From assembly GCF_029914245.1 (NCBI RefSeq), contig NZ_JARYZI010000006.1, positions 186,001 through 250,000 on the forward strand: a stretch of DNA of 64,000 bases. The letters run 5' to 3'. The notes beneath the pieces were generated by a model, which was given only the letters and a program-made list of their open reading frames with translations, made no database searches and had not been told where the DNA came from. The position numbers and the translations under genes are program-made. The stretch is from Fusibacter bizertensis. GTDB lineage: Bacteria > Bacillota > Clostridia > Peptostreptococcales > Acidaminobacteraceae. Shown piece by piece: positions 37,608 to 46,258 of this stretch (position 1 is its first letter; every line of letters starts with the position of its first letter).

Positions 37608-38606
37608 ATGAGAGCATTTTGTGAAGAGTGTAGAGATTATGTGGACTATCAAATAGATGAAATTGAAAGAGCAAAAGATATTAAAAGCAGACTCATTAAT
37701 TTTAAAGAGAAGATAGCATACTGCTCAGAGTGCGGAAATGAAATTTTTGTTTCTGATTTAAGAGACCAAAATTTATCTGCAATGGATAGTGCATTTAGAG
37801 CTTCGGAAGGGTTAATTACTGTGCCTGAAATAATTGATTTACTTGAAAAATATGATATTGGAAAAAGACCTATGTCGTTATTATTAGGTTGGGGTGAAAC
37901 AACATTAACGAGATTTGTAAATGGAGATATACCCTCGAAAACATACTCAGATCAACTAAAGAAAATGAAAGAATCACATGAGTCTTTTCTAGAGATTTTG
38001 GTAACTAATAAAGATAAGGTGACAGAAACTGCGTTTAAAAAGAGTTTCGATGCTACAAATATGTTGATTGGTAAAGTTGAAACTTGCTTTGCAGAAACTA
38101 AAATTGATAGTGCATCAAATTACATTATTACTAGAAGTTTCGAAATAACACCATTGGCATTACAAAAGTTACTTTATTTTGCTCAGTCTTTCCATAAAGT
38201 GTTCGTAGGAGACTATATTTTTGATGAAGATTGTGAAGCGTGGGTACATGGTCCAGTATACCGGGAAATCTATTTTAAGTATAAGGATCATGGATATAAT
38301 CCTATAGATGACAATCAAAAGCAATTTGAGTGTTTTGATTTGTCTGACAGTGAAATAGAAGTTATAGATGCAGTAATCAATCATTTTGGCTGTTATAGCG
38401 GTAAGATTCTTGAAAAAATGACTCATGCCACAACACCTTGGAAAGAAACTAGGGTCGGACTTACTGATGAGGAAGCTTCAAATAGGATCATCAGAAAAGA
38501 GTTGATTGAAAAATATTTCAATCAGGTTTACGACAAATTTAAGATGCTAACCATTGCAGATATTAAAGATTACTCCGAAGACATGTTTGTAAAAATCAGA
38601 CACTAG
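37608..38606 (+). CDS. Zinc finger-HTH-Panacea (DUF4065) antitoxin
   Basis: 332 residues. Seen: two CxxC pairs (CEEC near 4, CSEC near 44) like MqsA; an HTH near 75-115 (PMSLLLGWGETTLTRFVNGDIP); and a C-terminal Panacea/SocA-like domain from about 165 (ITPLALQKLLYFAQSFH, CEAWVHGPVYREIYFKY, KILEKMTHATTPWKETR). Known: Panacea domains neutralise many unrelated toxins (PanA). GAGGAGG favours ATG 37608 over GTG 37599. Pairs with the MqsR-like gene upstream. Confidence 0.88.
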   Translation: MRAFCEECRDYVDYQIDEIERAKDIKSRLINFKEKIAYCSECGNEIFVSDLRDQNLSAMDSAFRASEGLITVPEIIDLLEKYDIGKRPMSLLLGWGETTLTRFVNGDIPSKTYSDQLKKMKESHESFLEILVTNKDKVTETAFKKSFDATNMLIGKVETCFAETKIDSASNYIITRSFEITPLALQKLLYFAQSFHKVFVGDYIFDEDCEAWVHGPVYREIYFKYKDHGYNPIDDNQKQFECFDLSDSEIEVIDAVINHFGCYSGKILEKMTHATTPWKETRVGLTDEEASNRIIRKELIEKYFNQVYDKFKMLTIADIKDYSEDMFVKIRH

Positions 38607-39131
38607 AATTTGATTTATTTGCCATCACATATATACTGTGGTGGTTTTTATTTTAAAAGCTTGATGATTTAAAATTATAGTAAAGAATAAAAAGAATAGA
38701 TAATTTGAGATGCTTTCTTGGACTATTTGGTTTTAGGAGGTTTCCTTTATGCACTGAAAAATAAACGAAACGTTTACCTTTAGCCTAATAAGCAGACTGA
38801 AATTGCCAATAAACTCGATGAGGAGTATAGAAAGGAATTGAGATAATATGGCTTGTCCTAATAGAAATCGAAAAAGGCTCATGTTGAAGGAAGTCTGGTG
38901 TGCTACACAATTCATTTGCCATGAAGAGTATGCGTGAGCTCAAATCCATCTATGATATATATTTTGAAACAAATACAAATGTTTATTAAAAGAACTGAAG
39001 AATATTCTCGCATTTACATACTTCCGAAAGCGAGTCAAAAAAATAGCGAAGTAGTAAAAACTACTTCACTATAAAGTGAAACTTGTTGGGCCTTAACATT
39101 ACCTAGATTTATAAGAGCTCTTTTAAAAAAA
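38607..39131. other. Gene-free stretch with decayed-looking sequence
   Basis: No intact ORF with a ribosome site. Short open fragments are interrupted by stops (around 38750-38990). Small hairpins AAGTAGT/ACTACTT and TTCACT/AGTGAA lie near 39045-39080 between convergent genes and could terminate. I recognise no family in the fragments. Confidence 0.4.
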
Positions 39132-39581
39132 TTACTTGATTTCAATTTGTGTTTTGCTTACTTTATGCTCTAATTTTGGCAGCACTATTTTTAATATTCC
39201 TTCGTCTAACTTTGCATCAATTTGAGAGCTATCTACATCTCTAAGTTGGACACTACGTTTTTGAGAAGAGTATCTTCTTTCTCTATGAATATAATTGTCT
39301 TGATCATTGTTTTGCTCTTGCTGAGATTCAACACTTATTACCAACTGGTTATCAATATAGTTTATTTTGATTTCTTCTTTTTTAATGCCAGGCATCTCAG
39401 CTTCAACTATAAAAGCATTTTCTTCATCTTTAATATCCATTTTAAATACATTTCTTGTTTGACTTCTATCATTTATCCAGCTATTGTTGAAAAAGTCATC
39501 TAGCATATTATAGAAGTCCTCAAAACCGTCTCCATTACGTCTTTGCATTGAATTTTTTACAAATGGTGTAATACTTAACAT
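39132..39581 (-). CDS. Small heat shock protein (Hsp20/alpha-crystallin)
   Basis: 149 residues. ATP-independent holdase that binds unfolding proteins. Seen: alpha-crystallin domain (about 45-135) with FIVEAEMPGIKKEEIKINY, RERRYSSQKRSVQL, LDEGILKIVLPK (the A/GxLxxxL-type motif) and a C-terminal IEI tail. GGAGGA lies before ATG 39581. Regulation is visible: SigA promoter and near-perfect CIRCE in the leader, so it is an HrcA regulon member although located inside the accessory island. Confidence 0.95.
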   Translation of the reverse strand: MLSITPFVKNSMQRRNGDGFEDFYNMLDDFFNNSWINDRSQTRNVFKMDIKDEENAFIVEAEMPGIKKEEIKINYIDNQLVISVESQQEQNNDQDNYIHRERRYSSQKRSVQLRDVDSSQIDAKLDEGILKIVLPKLEHKVSKTQIEIK

Positions 39582-39610
39582 ACTGATTCCTCCTTAAAAT
39601 ATTTTTTGAA

Positions 39611-39637
39611 TTAGCACTCTAATGGATCGACTGCTAA
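39611..39637. promoter_or_regulatory. CIRCE element of hsp20
   Basis: TTAGCACTC (39611-39619), 9-bp spacer, GACTGCTAA (39629-39637): one mismatch from the CIRCE consensus. Lies just downstream of the hsp20 promoter. Confidence 0.9.
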
Positions 39638-39647
39638 TTTCACTTTT

Positions 39648-39676
39648 AAAATACACCTTTTTATATTATTAGTCAA
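39648..39676 (-). promoter_or_regulatory. SigA promoter of hsp20
   Basis: Minus strand TTGACT (39676-39671), 17 bp, TATTTT (39653-39648). Transcription would start just before or within the CIRCE element. Confidence 0.75.
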
Positions 39677-40001
39677 TATTTCAAAATGAAATTTAAAAAA
39701 AAATAAAATAAAAATTTAAAATCAGTTTACATATCATTAATTTCACTTTTGTGATTGGGGTGAAATTCAAAAAAATAGGAATTATAGAGTTGAGTTGCTA
39801 GTAATAATTAGTTTATTAGGTGTTATAATTTATTGGAATTTTAGGGCCTATAAGTCTATATATGAAATTAGACCAAAACCGATATAATCTTCTCTTCATG
39901 TAGTAAACTCTCATATAAACAAATGCCATATATTAGACAGAAGTAGATTACTTAACTGTCTGAGAAGTGGTGTTTTTTTTTGTTAAAATTCTAATCAACA
40001 C

Positions 40002-40078
40002 TTGATAAGTATAAAGGAATATGGTAATATACATCTAATTACCACTGGTAATTACACAGTGAAATCAGCACTGGTAAT
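40002..40078 (+). promoter_or_regulatory. Promoter and repeat operator for the DUF4386-TetR pair
   Basis: TTGATA (40002-40007), 17 bp, TAATAT (40025-40030). Downstream, ATTACC-ACT-GGTAAT (40038-40052) is an inverted repeat and CACTGGTAAT recurs at 40043-40052 and 40069-40078. A plausible binding site for the TetR-like protein encoded two genes on. The rest of the 39677-40001 gap shows only AT-rich sequence and a weak hairpin near 39930-39965. Confidence 0.55.
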
Positions 40079-40098
40079 ACTAGTTCCAAGGAGGAGTT

Positions 40099-40797
40099 AT
40101 GAAAAAGATAAAATTGAAAGCAAGATTAGCAGGTATTAGTTACCTGTTAATCATAGTATGTGGCATTTTTAGTCATATGGTTGTAAGAGCGAGTCTTATA
40201 GTAAAAAATGACGCAGCACAAACCGCACAAAATATTATTGAGAATGAAACACTATTTAAATTAAGCATTTTAAGTGATTTTATAATGATTTTAAGTTATT
40301 TGATGTTAGGTGTTTTGTTTTATACACTATTTAAGCAAACAAATGGTCTAGTTTCAAAAATCTTGATTTCATTAAATGTAGTTGGTGCATCTATGATGGC
40401 AATAAATATGTTGAATCAACAAGCTGCTTTATTAATATTAGATGGTAGTGAATATCTTTCTGCATTTGATTTAAGCCAATTAGAAGCATTGTCATTTTTC
40501 TTTATGAAGTTGCATAGTTATGGCTACCAATTCGCAGCTATTTCATATGGTGTATGGTTATTTCCAATGGGTTACTTGATTATAAAATCAAACTTAATGC
40601 CAAAAACGATTGGTTATTTTTTAATAATTGGGTCAATTGGTTATACGATTGTTTTTATTGGTACAATATTAGGTGCTGCAGTGCCATCTGATATAACTAT
40701 TCCAGCGGATATAGGTGAATTTTCTTTATGCATTTTCTTGTTAATCAAGGGTGTTAAAAAAATAGATATAGATACAAAAGAGAAATCTGCTTTATAA
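40099..40797 (+). CDS. DUF4386 family membrane protein
   Basis: 232 residues with about six membrane helices. Seen: KARLAGISYLLIIVCGIFSHMVVRASLI, NIIENETLFKLSILSDFIMILSYLMLGVLFYTLFK and LPKTIGYFLIIGSIGY-like MPKTIGYFLIIG, all DUF4386 features. Function unknown. AAGGAGGAG precedes ATG 40099. It is followed 66 bp later by a TetR-like gene in the same direction, which probably represses both. Confidence 0.88.
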   Translation: MKKIKLKARLAGISYLLIIVCGIFSHMVVRASLIVKNDAAQTAQNIIENETLFKLSILSDFIMILSYLMLGVLFYTLFKQTNGLVSKILISLNVVGASMMAINMLNQQAALLILDGSEYLSAFDLSQLEALSFFFMKLHSYGYQFAAISYGVWLFPMGYLIIKSNLMPKTIGYFLIIGSIGYTIVFIGTILGAAVPSDITIPADIGEFSLCIFLLIKGVKKIDIDTKEKSAL

Positions 40798-40863
40798 AGC
40801 TTTTAATCTATGCTAATTTTTGAGATAATGAATGAGACATTATTGTAGATTAAGGGTGGACAA

Positions 40864-41535
40864 ATGCGCGCTAAGAAACTGGATAACGAAACATATAATA
40901 AATATATTGAAGCGATGTTAGAATTGATTGCAGAAAAAGAGGGGTTGACCGGTGTTAATTTAAGGATGGTATCAAAACGAGTTGGTTGTGCACATACTAA
41001 TGCATATAACTACTTTGATGGTTTTGATGGTCTTATTTTTGCTGCATATGACAGAGCTTTGGTCTTATATGGCTTAGCGGTGGTCAAGGGGTTAGATGAG
41101 ATTGAAGATGGTGGACAATATTTTCTAGCGTTCATTAATAACATCATCAATTTCGCATTAGAAAATCCTGGTTATTACAGATTTATTGGATCGGATTCAT
41201 TTAATATTAAAAATTTGAGTATAGAAACTATACAGAAAGCCATTGAATTAAAAGCATTCTTCTTAGATGTGTTTTATTCAGTTGTTAAGCCTGTACTTGA
41301 TAAAGAAGAGTCAGACGAAGATGCTAATATTCTGATGTCTTATATAGATGGAGAGTTATTTAATATCATTAACATGCGTGCATTTCCTGATGATAATACT
41401 GCAAAAAGGATGATTTTTAACACGGTTAAGTTAGTGAAGTTGTTTACCTTAAAAGATGGAAATTGTATTGATTTGGAAAAAAACTGTGAAAGAAGCTTTG
41501 AACCTAGTATGCCCAAGTACTTAATGAATAACTAG
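40864..41535 (+). CDS. TetR/AcrR-like transcriptional regulator
   Basis: 223 residues. Seen: N-terminal HTH with the TetR pattern (YIEAMLELIAEKEGLTGVNLRMVSKRVGCAHTNAYNYF, about 11-50) and an all-helical ligand domain. Ligand unknown. Start ATG 40864 follows AGGGTGG. A probable operator with CACTGGTAAT repeats lies ahead of the upstream membrane-protein gene, not directly before this one, consistent with an operon. Confidence 0.85.
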   Translation: MRAKKLDNETYNKYIEAMLELIAEKEGLTGVNLRMVSKRVGCAHTNAYNYFDGFDGLIFAAYDRALVLYGLAVVKGLDEIEDGGQYFLAFINNIINFALENPGYYRFIGSDSFNIKNLSIETIQKAIELKAFFLDVFYSVVKPVLDKEESDEDANILMSYIDGELFNIINMRAFPDDNTAKRMIFNTVKLVKLFTLKDGNCIDLEKNCERSFEPSMPKYLMNN

Positions 41536-41599
41536 TATTGGGGCATTGTATATAGAGGGATCATGGTTATAACAGATAAAAATTATATAAATTAAAATG

Positions 41600-41650
41600 A
41601 TAGGTTGAGTTTATTGCTATAGGTGATAAGCAAACCTATTTTTTTTTTAC
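41600..41650 (+). terminator. Terminator after TetR-like gene
   Basis: ATAGGTT (41600-41606) pairs with AACCTAT (41633-41639), followed by nine or more T. Confidence 0.75.
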
Positions 41651-42055
41651 ATAAATTTAGCTTGAAGTACCTTATCTTTTCTGCTCTTCACTGAATGCTC
41701 TGGAAGTGAAATTAGTGAGGATTTTCTTTGAAGATAAAACGCAATTATAGCAAAACCTCATTGTTCGATGTAGAAAATTATTTATGAGAATCAGTCTATT
41801 TTAAATTGCATAATGAAATAACTTTAGACGAAAACGTATAAAAAATATAGCATAATGAGATATAATGTGATTGATAGTAATTCTCAATGGTATATATTAA
41901 ATATAGAAAAATTACTTGGATATACTAGAAGAGAGGTATTTCTCATCTAAATTAGCAAACAAATGCGTGATCTGTGCAGCTAGATAAATATGAAATCTTG
42001 ATGTGCATTAGATCGTGTGGATGACTATCTTGTCTTTAGAAAGTAGGTGAATAAA
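41651..42055. other. Gene-free AT-rich leader region
   Basis: About 400 bp without a plausible ORF. Only AT-rich sequence and short inverted segments are visible; it should hold the promoter of the following gene (TATAATG near 41870 is a candidate -10), but no operator or riboswitch is recognised. Confidence 0.3.
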
Positions 42056-43042
42056 ATGACTAAGGAGAGCTTTGTAAAAGGTGTTGAAAGACTAGTAGAC
42101 CCAGTAGAGGTTGGCACCTTACACTTTATAGAAGGATTCACAAAGAAAATCCCTAAGAATATACAAGAAAAAATGGTTGAAAAATCAGGTGAAACCACGC
42201 CCTACATGGGTTTTGTCGTAGAACCTTATAGTTATTTTTTATGCTATGAGCTTAAGGATCTTGAAAAAGCAGCATCACTTCTCCCAGAAGGCTTTAGGCT
42301 AATTAAAACCAGTATATTTAATGAAGATGAGCCAAAGTATTATGGCATCTTTGGTTGCTTTAATGCCCATACCAGTGGTTTTTGGGGGTTGCGTGTGGAA
42401 TTTTATGTGATTGCTGAAGATATAAAAACTGGACTTATGAGTTGGATTATAATTGATTATGACACAAATACCATTACTTATGATCCTAAAAACGGTTTTA
42501 CGGATCCCAATGCAACGGGCTCTTTAATCACCACAGACTACGAAGGGTACTTACATCTAGATGTAAAAAATGATAAGGGAAGAGCACTTGCTCTCAGTAG
42601 TGATCTTAATCAAGGGAAAATGACGAATCTATATGATCGTCTTTGGGTTGAAGGCAACCTTTCTATTGCATATGGAAGAGATAAGATAAATACAAACTCT
42701 GGACAGTTTTCTTTAATTTTTAATCCTAAGGAATTTGAAAAGGCACTTAGAATGCCTAAGGGCAGTTACCATATAGAAGTGAATAATTGGTATCCGGGTC
42801 TATTTTATGATTCGCCGTCTGAAGTTGCATGTTTCCCATATGCACAGCATTTCTTGTCCGATAGCCCAGGACATGCAAGTTTGCTATATGATGAAAAACA
42901 ACTCAACGAGAAAATTAATACCGTTGATTTTAGTAAAATTAGTGTATTTTCGACGAAAGAGGTTTCAAAACTTATTTTGGCTGGTGGTGTATTATCCGCA
43001 TTGACCAATACAGTTTTACTTGGACTTTTGCTATTTAAATAA
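42056..43042 (+). CDS. Hypothetical protein with C-terminal membrane anchor
   Basis: 328 residues, not recognised. Soluble, aromatic-rich body (YMGFVVEPYSYFLCYELKDLEKAASLLPEGF, YGIFGCFNAHTSGFWGLRVEFYVIAED) and one C-terminal hydrophobic helix (about 306-326, LILAGGVLSALTNTVLLGLLL), a tail-anchor-like layout. The PEGF...YGIFGCFN pattern vaguely recalls acetoacetate-decarboxylase-like folds, not enough to call. AGTAGGTGA favours ATG 42056 over GTG 42047. Single gene, role unknown. Confidence 0.7.
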   Translation: MTKESFVKGVERLVDPVEVGTLHFIEGFTKKIPKNIQEKMVEKSGETTPYMGFVVEPYSYFLCYELKDLEKAASLLPEGFRLIKTSIFNEDEPKYYGIFGCFNAHTSGFWGLRVEFYVIAEDIKTGLMSWIIIDYDTNTITYDPKNGFTDPNATGSLITTDYEGYLHLDVKNDKGRALALSSDLNQGKMTNLYDRLWVEGNLSIAYGRDKINTNSGQFSLIFNPKEFEKALRMPKGSYHIEVNNWYPGLFYDSPSEVACFPYAQHFLSDSPGHASLLYDEKQLNEKINTVDFSKISVFSTKEVSKLILAGGVLSALTNTVLLGLLLFK

Positions 43043-43187
43043 AATGCAGTTTGAAGTGCCAAAGTTTCCCCTATGTGGTAGTATAATTGTTAGAGACCAA
43101 TAAAGAAGTGGACACTTGTTAGCAGTATAAGACAGGCTAAGACAATTTTAAAATGATATCATCTTAATTAAGGATGGGTAGATAAAT

Positions 43188-44051
43188 ATGGATTGGTTAA
43201 GCAATATGCAAAATGCAATTGATTACATGGAAGAAAATATCTTAGACAGAGTTGATTATGATAAGATTGCTCAATGTGCTTATACATCACCATTTCATTT
43301 TCAGCGTATGTTTAGTATGTTGACAGGATTTACCGTTGGTGAGTATATACGCAATAGAAGGTTAACACTTGCGGCACAAGAGTTATCATTTTCAAATACA
43401 AAGGTTACAGATATTGCCTTCAAGTATGGTTATGAAACATCAGAAGCATTTACAAAAGCATTCCAAAGGCTTCATGGTGTGACGCCATCGGCTGCGCGTG
43501 AGTCAGGTGTTAAGCTAAAATCATTTAGTCGATTATCCATTCAAATTACTTTGAAAGGTGATAAAGAGATGAATTATCGTATTGAAGAATTACAAGCATT
43601 TGAAATGTTTGGTGTATCAACGGAGATTAATGATATTGGAGAACAACCATACACCGAAATCCCTGAATATTGGCAGAAATGTATTTTGGATGGCACAATA
43701 GACCGTATTCACAAGGATGCTGGAATAAGTGAGGAAACACAGGTACATGCAACTTTATATAATAGAAGAGATGATGCTTTTTCCTACATGATCTGTTATT
43801 ATCTTCCGGATCATGATGTTCCAGATGAGTATGAAAAGTTGTCAGTACCTGCATTAACATGGGCTATATTTACAACCGGTATTTGCACTGATGGCGAGTG
43901 TGATATTCAAAGTATTTGGAAGCGTATTTGGACGGAATGGTTCCCAACATCTAACTACGAACAGGTAGTTGGACCAGAATTTGAAATGACGTATTATAGG
44001 GGCAATAACTCATATGAACAAGAAGTTTGGATTCCTGTAATTAAGAAGTAG
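43188..44051 (+). CDS. AraC-type regulator with GyrI-like ligand domain
   Basis: 287 residues. Seen: two AraC HTH motifs (about 8-105; YDKIAQCAYTSPFHFQRMFS and TDIAFKYGYETSEAFTKAFQRLHGVTPSAAR), then a GyrI/AraC-E-bind domain (about 128-287; YRIEELQAFEMFGVSTEI...EVWIPVIKK). Known: such proteins sense small, often cationic molecules and activate efflux or stress genes. AAGGATGG lies before ATG 43188. The target is unknown; the nearest neighbours are hypothetical. Confidence 0.93.
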   Translation: MDWLSNMQNAIDYMEENILDRVDYDKIAQCAYTSPFHFQRMFSMLTGFTVGEYIRNRRLTLAAQELSFSNTKVTDIAFKYGYETSEAFTKAFQRLHGVTPSAARESGVKLKSFSRLSIQITLKGDKEMNYRIEELQAFEMFGVSTEINDIGEQPYTEIPEYWQKCILDGTIDRIHKDAGISEETQVHATLYNRRDDAFSYMICYYLPDHDVPDEYEKLSVPALTWAIFTTGICTDGECDIQSIWKRIWTEWFPTSNYEQVVGPEFEMTYYRGNNSYEQEVWIPVIKK

Positions 44052-44077
44052 CATTTTAAAATAAAATTTGAATTAAA

Positions 44078-44160
44078 AAAAGACCTTATAAAAAAACGAC
44101 CTCCTCTAAGTTAGATTTTAGGTCTAACTTTTGGGGGTGGTTCATTGTAGGGTCTTTATC
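44078..44160 (+). terminator. Compound hairpin after AraC-type gene
   Basis: AAAGACC (about 44080-44086) pairs with GGTCTTT (about 44150-44156), enclosing ACGACCTCC/GGGGGTGGT and AAGTTAGA/TCTAACTT stems. It separates the AraC-type gene from the duplicated flank. Confidence 0.6.
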
Positions 44161-44176
44161 TTATACTAAAGTTATT

Positions 44177-44733
44177 TTAATCAATTTCATATAGATCATT
44201 CTTAATTAAATTAATAATCCGGATTGCCTCTTCTCTAGTTTCAACATCGAAAATAATATATCGGTCTTTATTTAAAAAATCGGAACCAGCGATGCTATCG
44301 ACACTAGGCTCGTAAGGATAATTTGCTAATTCAACGATCCTATATAAATATGGAAATTTACTTGTTATGAAAAATCCTAAATTATGGTGTTTGTAACGAT
44401 ATCTATTTTCTTCGAATAAATATTTCTCAAGATATACAGTAGGATATCCGTATTCGTCATTTGTTAATTCGATCTCTTCCATTGGAAATTGCGTTTTGTT
44501 ATAGCCACTAAATGTAATTTGTCCAGACAGTGTATCGTCTTGGAATACATTAAAATGATAATGTCCATTAATCGTGATGTTGTGCTCTACTAAGTATGAG
44601 TTATCAGAAAGTGATACTTCAAGTCCTTTCACAGTCTTGTTAATGGGTATTGGAATTGCCTGAATCAATAGAAAGATTATTGTTATGATAGATAATAATA
44701 TGATTATGTATTTTTTTTCAAGATTCCCTCCAT
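44177..44733 (-). pseudogene. Frameshifted copy A of a membrane-anchored hypothetical protein
   Basis: Nearly identical to the intact gene at 48367-48924. From ATG 44733 (GGAGGGAATC context) the A tract after the fifth codon has 8 A here against 9 A in the intact copy, giving a stop after nine codons; the remaining frame is open. So this copy is either a pseudogene or switched off by slippage. It lies in a duplicated block that continues into a fragment of the Gfo/Idh gene. Confidence 0.8.
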
Positions 44734-44897
44734 TGCTTAAAATAATTCTATTTTACCTTAAGTAGTTAATTTAACTTAAAAGTAAAATAGTGATTAAGCT
44801 TGTCATGTACTAAAAAGTATAAAATATAAAGTGGCATTAATCGCTAAAGTTTCCTAAATGATGTATAATCTTGCCTAAAGAGTGAAAAGATTGCATT

Positions 44898-44973
44898 GGG
44901 TATACTAAAACAAATGATTTTTTTATAAAACTTGGAGGCAGGGATGAAAGTAGGGGTTATTGGATCCGGTGCA
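44898..44973 (+). pseudogene. 5' fragment of the Gfo/Idh-VOC gene with its leader
   Basis: Matches 51076-51151: the leader GGGTATACT...AAATGATT, the SD TTGGAGGCAGGG and the first ten codons (MKVGVIGSGA), then a stop. Similarity ends abruptly at 44973. The following 44974-45257 carries no intact ORF. Confidence 0.85.
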
Positions 44974-45257
44974 TAACATTCACTCCTAGGCAGAATTTTG
45001 GAAGTTCAGGGAAATGAAGTTCTGAAGTGGAGTGATAAGAAGGAATATAGGGATGAGACTATCTATACTTTCGAAAAATAGCTACGCAATAAAAAGGGAA
45101 GTTGGAAGTTCAACAAAGCGAGGATTATTTCAATTTATAATTCTTAATTTCAACGAAAGAGAACCAAATCCTGATGAATTGAAATGATAGAAGAATGTGA
45201 AAATCAAGTCTTTATTAGTAGTGATATTGTTAGAATAGAACATGACATATTTGTCTA

Positions 45258-45310
45258 TTGAATCCATATTTATGTGTTGTTATTATAATTGCAAGATCAA
45301 TAACTTGATC
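45258..45310 (+). promoter_or_regulatory. Promoter and palindrome before the secreted-protein gene
   Basis: TTGAAT (45258-45263), 17 bp, TATTAT (45281-45286). Just downstream, GATCAA (45295-45300), TAAC, TTGATC (45305-45310) forms an inverted repeat flanked by TTGCA/TGCAA, a possible operator. Confidence 0.5.
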
Positions 45311-45347
45311 GTACTCGTGCAACACAAAACTATTTATGGAGGTATTT

Positions 45348-46232
45348 ATGAAACGTGTATTATCACTTATCGTAATGTTTACACTTGTATTTTCTTCTAC
45401 ATGCAATTTTGCTGAGGCGCCAAGTATTTCTCAAAATGATATAATAGTGGCCTCTGACAATTCAATTAAACTATTAGATCCAGAAAATCCAAGCAACTAT
45501 GTTATTGGAAAAGACTTAAAAGATGGTAATGTGGAGTTCTCACAATATCAAAATGGTAAACTCATTTCAAAATCAGTAACTTTGAAAGTTAATCGCCTCG
45601 TAGAAACAACAATATATACAACTGACAATAGCGATTCCGGGACAACATTATCATCAAATATGCTAGGTGATGTAATAGAATATAAACAGTTACCAACTTT
45701 ACCTAACACGTTGAAAACGTTGAGTGGATCTAAACAGTATCTTGGGACTATTCGTTATAAATATACAGATGGTTGGGAATCAGGTGTTTGTGGTGCAAAG
45801 GTAGATTATATTATTAACACTGGCTCAATAAAGTATGACTTAAATGGAACATATAGAGATTTAGCGGGTTTAGCATCGTTCATCGCGGGTTTATTTGCTT
45901 TACCAGCTGCTCCAGCATTAGCAATTGCTAAAGCAGTACTAGCAGAATTAAGTATTTCATTGGCTGCTTTAACATTTATAATTCCACCTTATAACGTTGA
46001 CTCGGATTATGAGCAAATTGAGTATTTTTTTACTGATATAAATTTCTCAGGGCATACAAATAGCATCTATGGCACAAAGTATGTTATTACTCAAGGCGGT
46101 TCACACCAAGATAAAGTTTATTATGATGGAAATTACTATGCTTATTCGCCATGGAGAGACACAACTTTTGGTTTGACGGTTTATACCTATATGTTTGGTT
46201 ATGGGAGCTATTCTATTTTATCTTGGAGCTAA
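45348..46232 (+). CDS. Secreted protein of unknown function with hydrophobic central segment
   Basis: 294 residues, unrecognised. Seen: signal peptide (MKRVLSLIVMFTLVFSS, cleavage near NFAEA about 25), a middle beta-rich part, an Ala/Leu-rich hydrophobic stretch at about 172-212 (LASFIAGLFALPAAPALAI...) able to span or insert in a membrane, and a Tyr/Gly/Ser-rich C-terminus. GGAGG supports ATG 45348 rather than 45336. It is followed 26 bp later by a small membrane protein, a toxin-immunity-like layout, and lies beside a putative quorum-sensing regulator. Function is inference only. Confidence 0.7.
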   Translation: MKRVLSLIVMFTLVFSSTCNFAEAPSISQNDIIVASDNSIKLLDPENPSNYVIGKDLKDGNVEFSQYQNGKLISKSVTLKVNRLVETTIYTTDNSDSGTTLSSNMLGDVIEYKQLPTLPNTLKTLSGSKQYLGTIRYKYTDGWESGVCGAKVDYIINTGSIKYDLNGTYRDLAGLASFIAGLFALPAAPALAIAKAVLAELSISLAALTFIIPPYNVDSDYEQIEYFFTDINFSGHTNSIYGTKYVITQGGSHQDKVYYDGNYYAYSPWRDTTFGLTVYTYMFGYGSYSILSWS

Positions 46233-46258
46233 CATATTTTAGATAAGGAGAGAAGGAA

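Noticed and set aside
38733-38915. 60-codon minus-strand ORF in the gap before hsp20
   Set aside because: No ribosome site, biased composition, and the region is full of stops in all frames.
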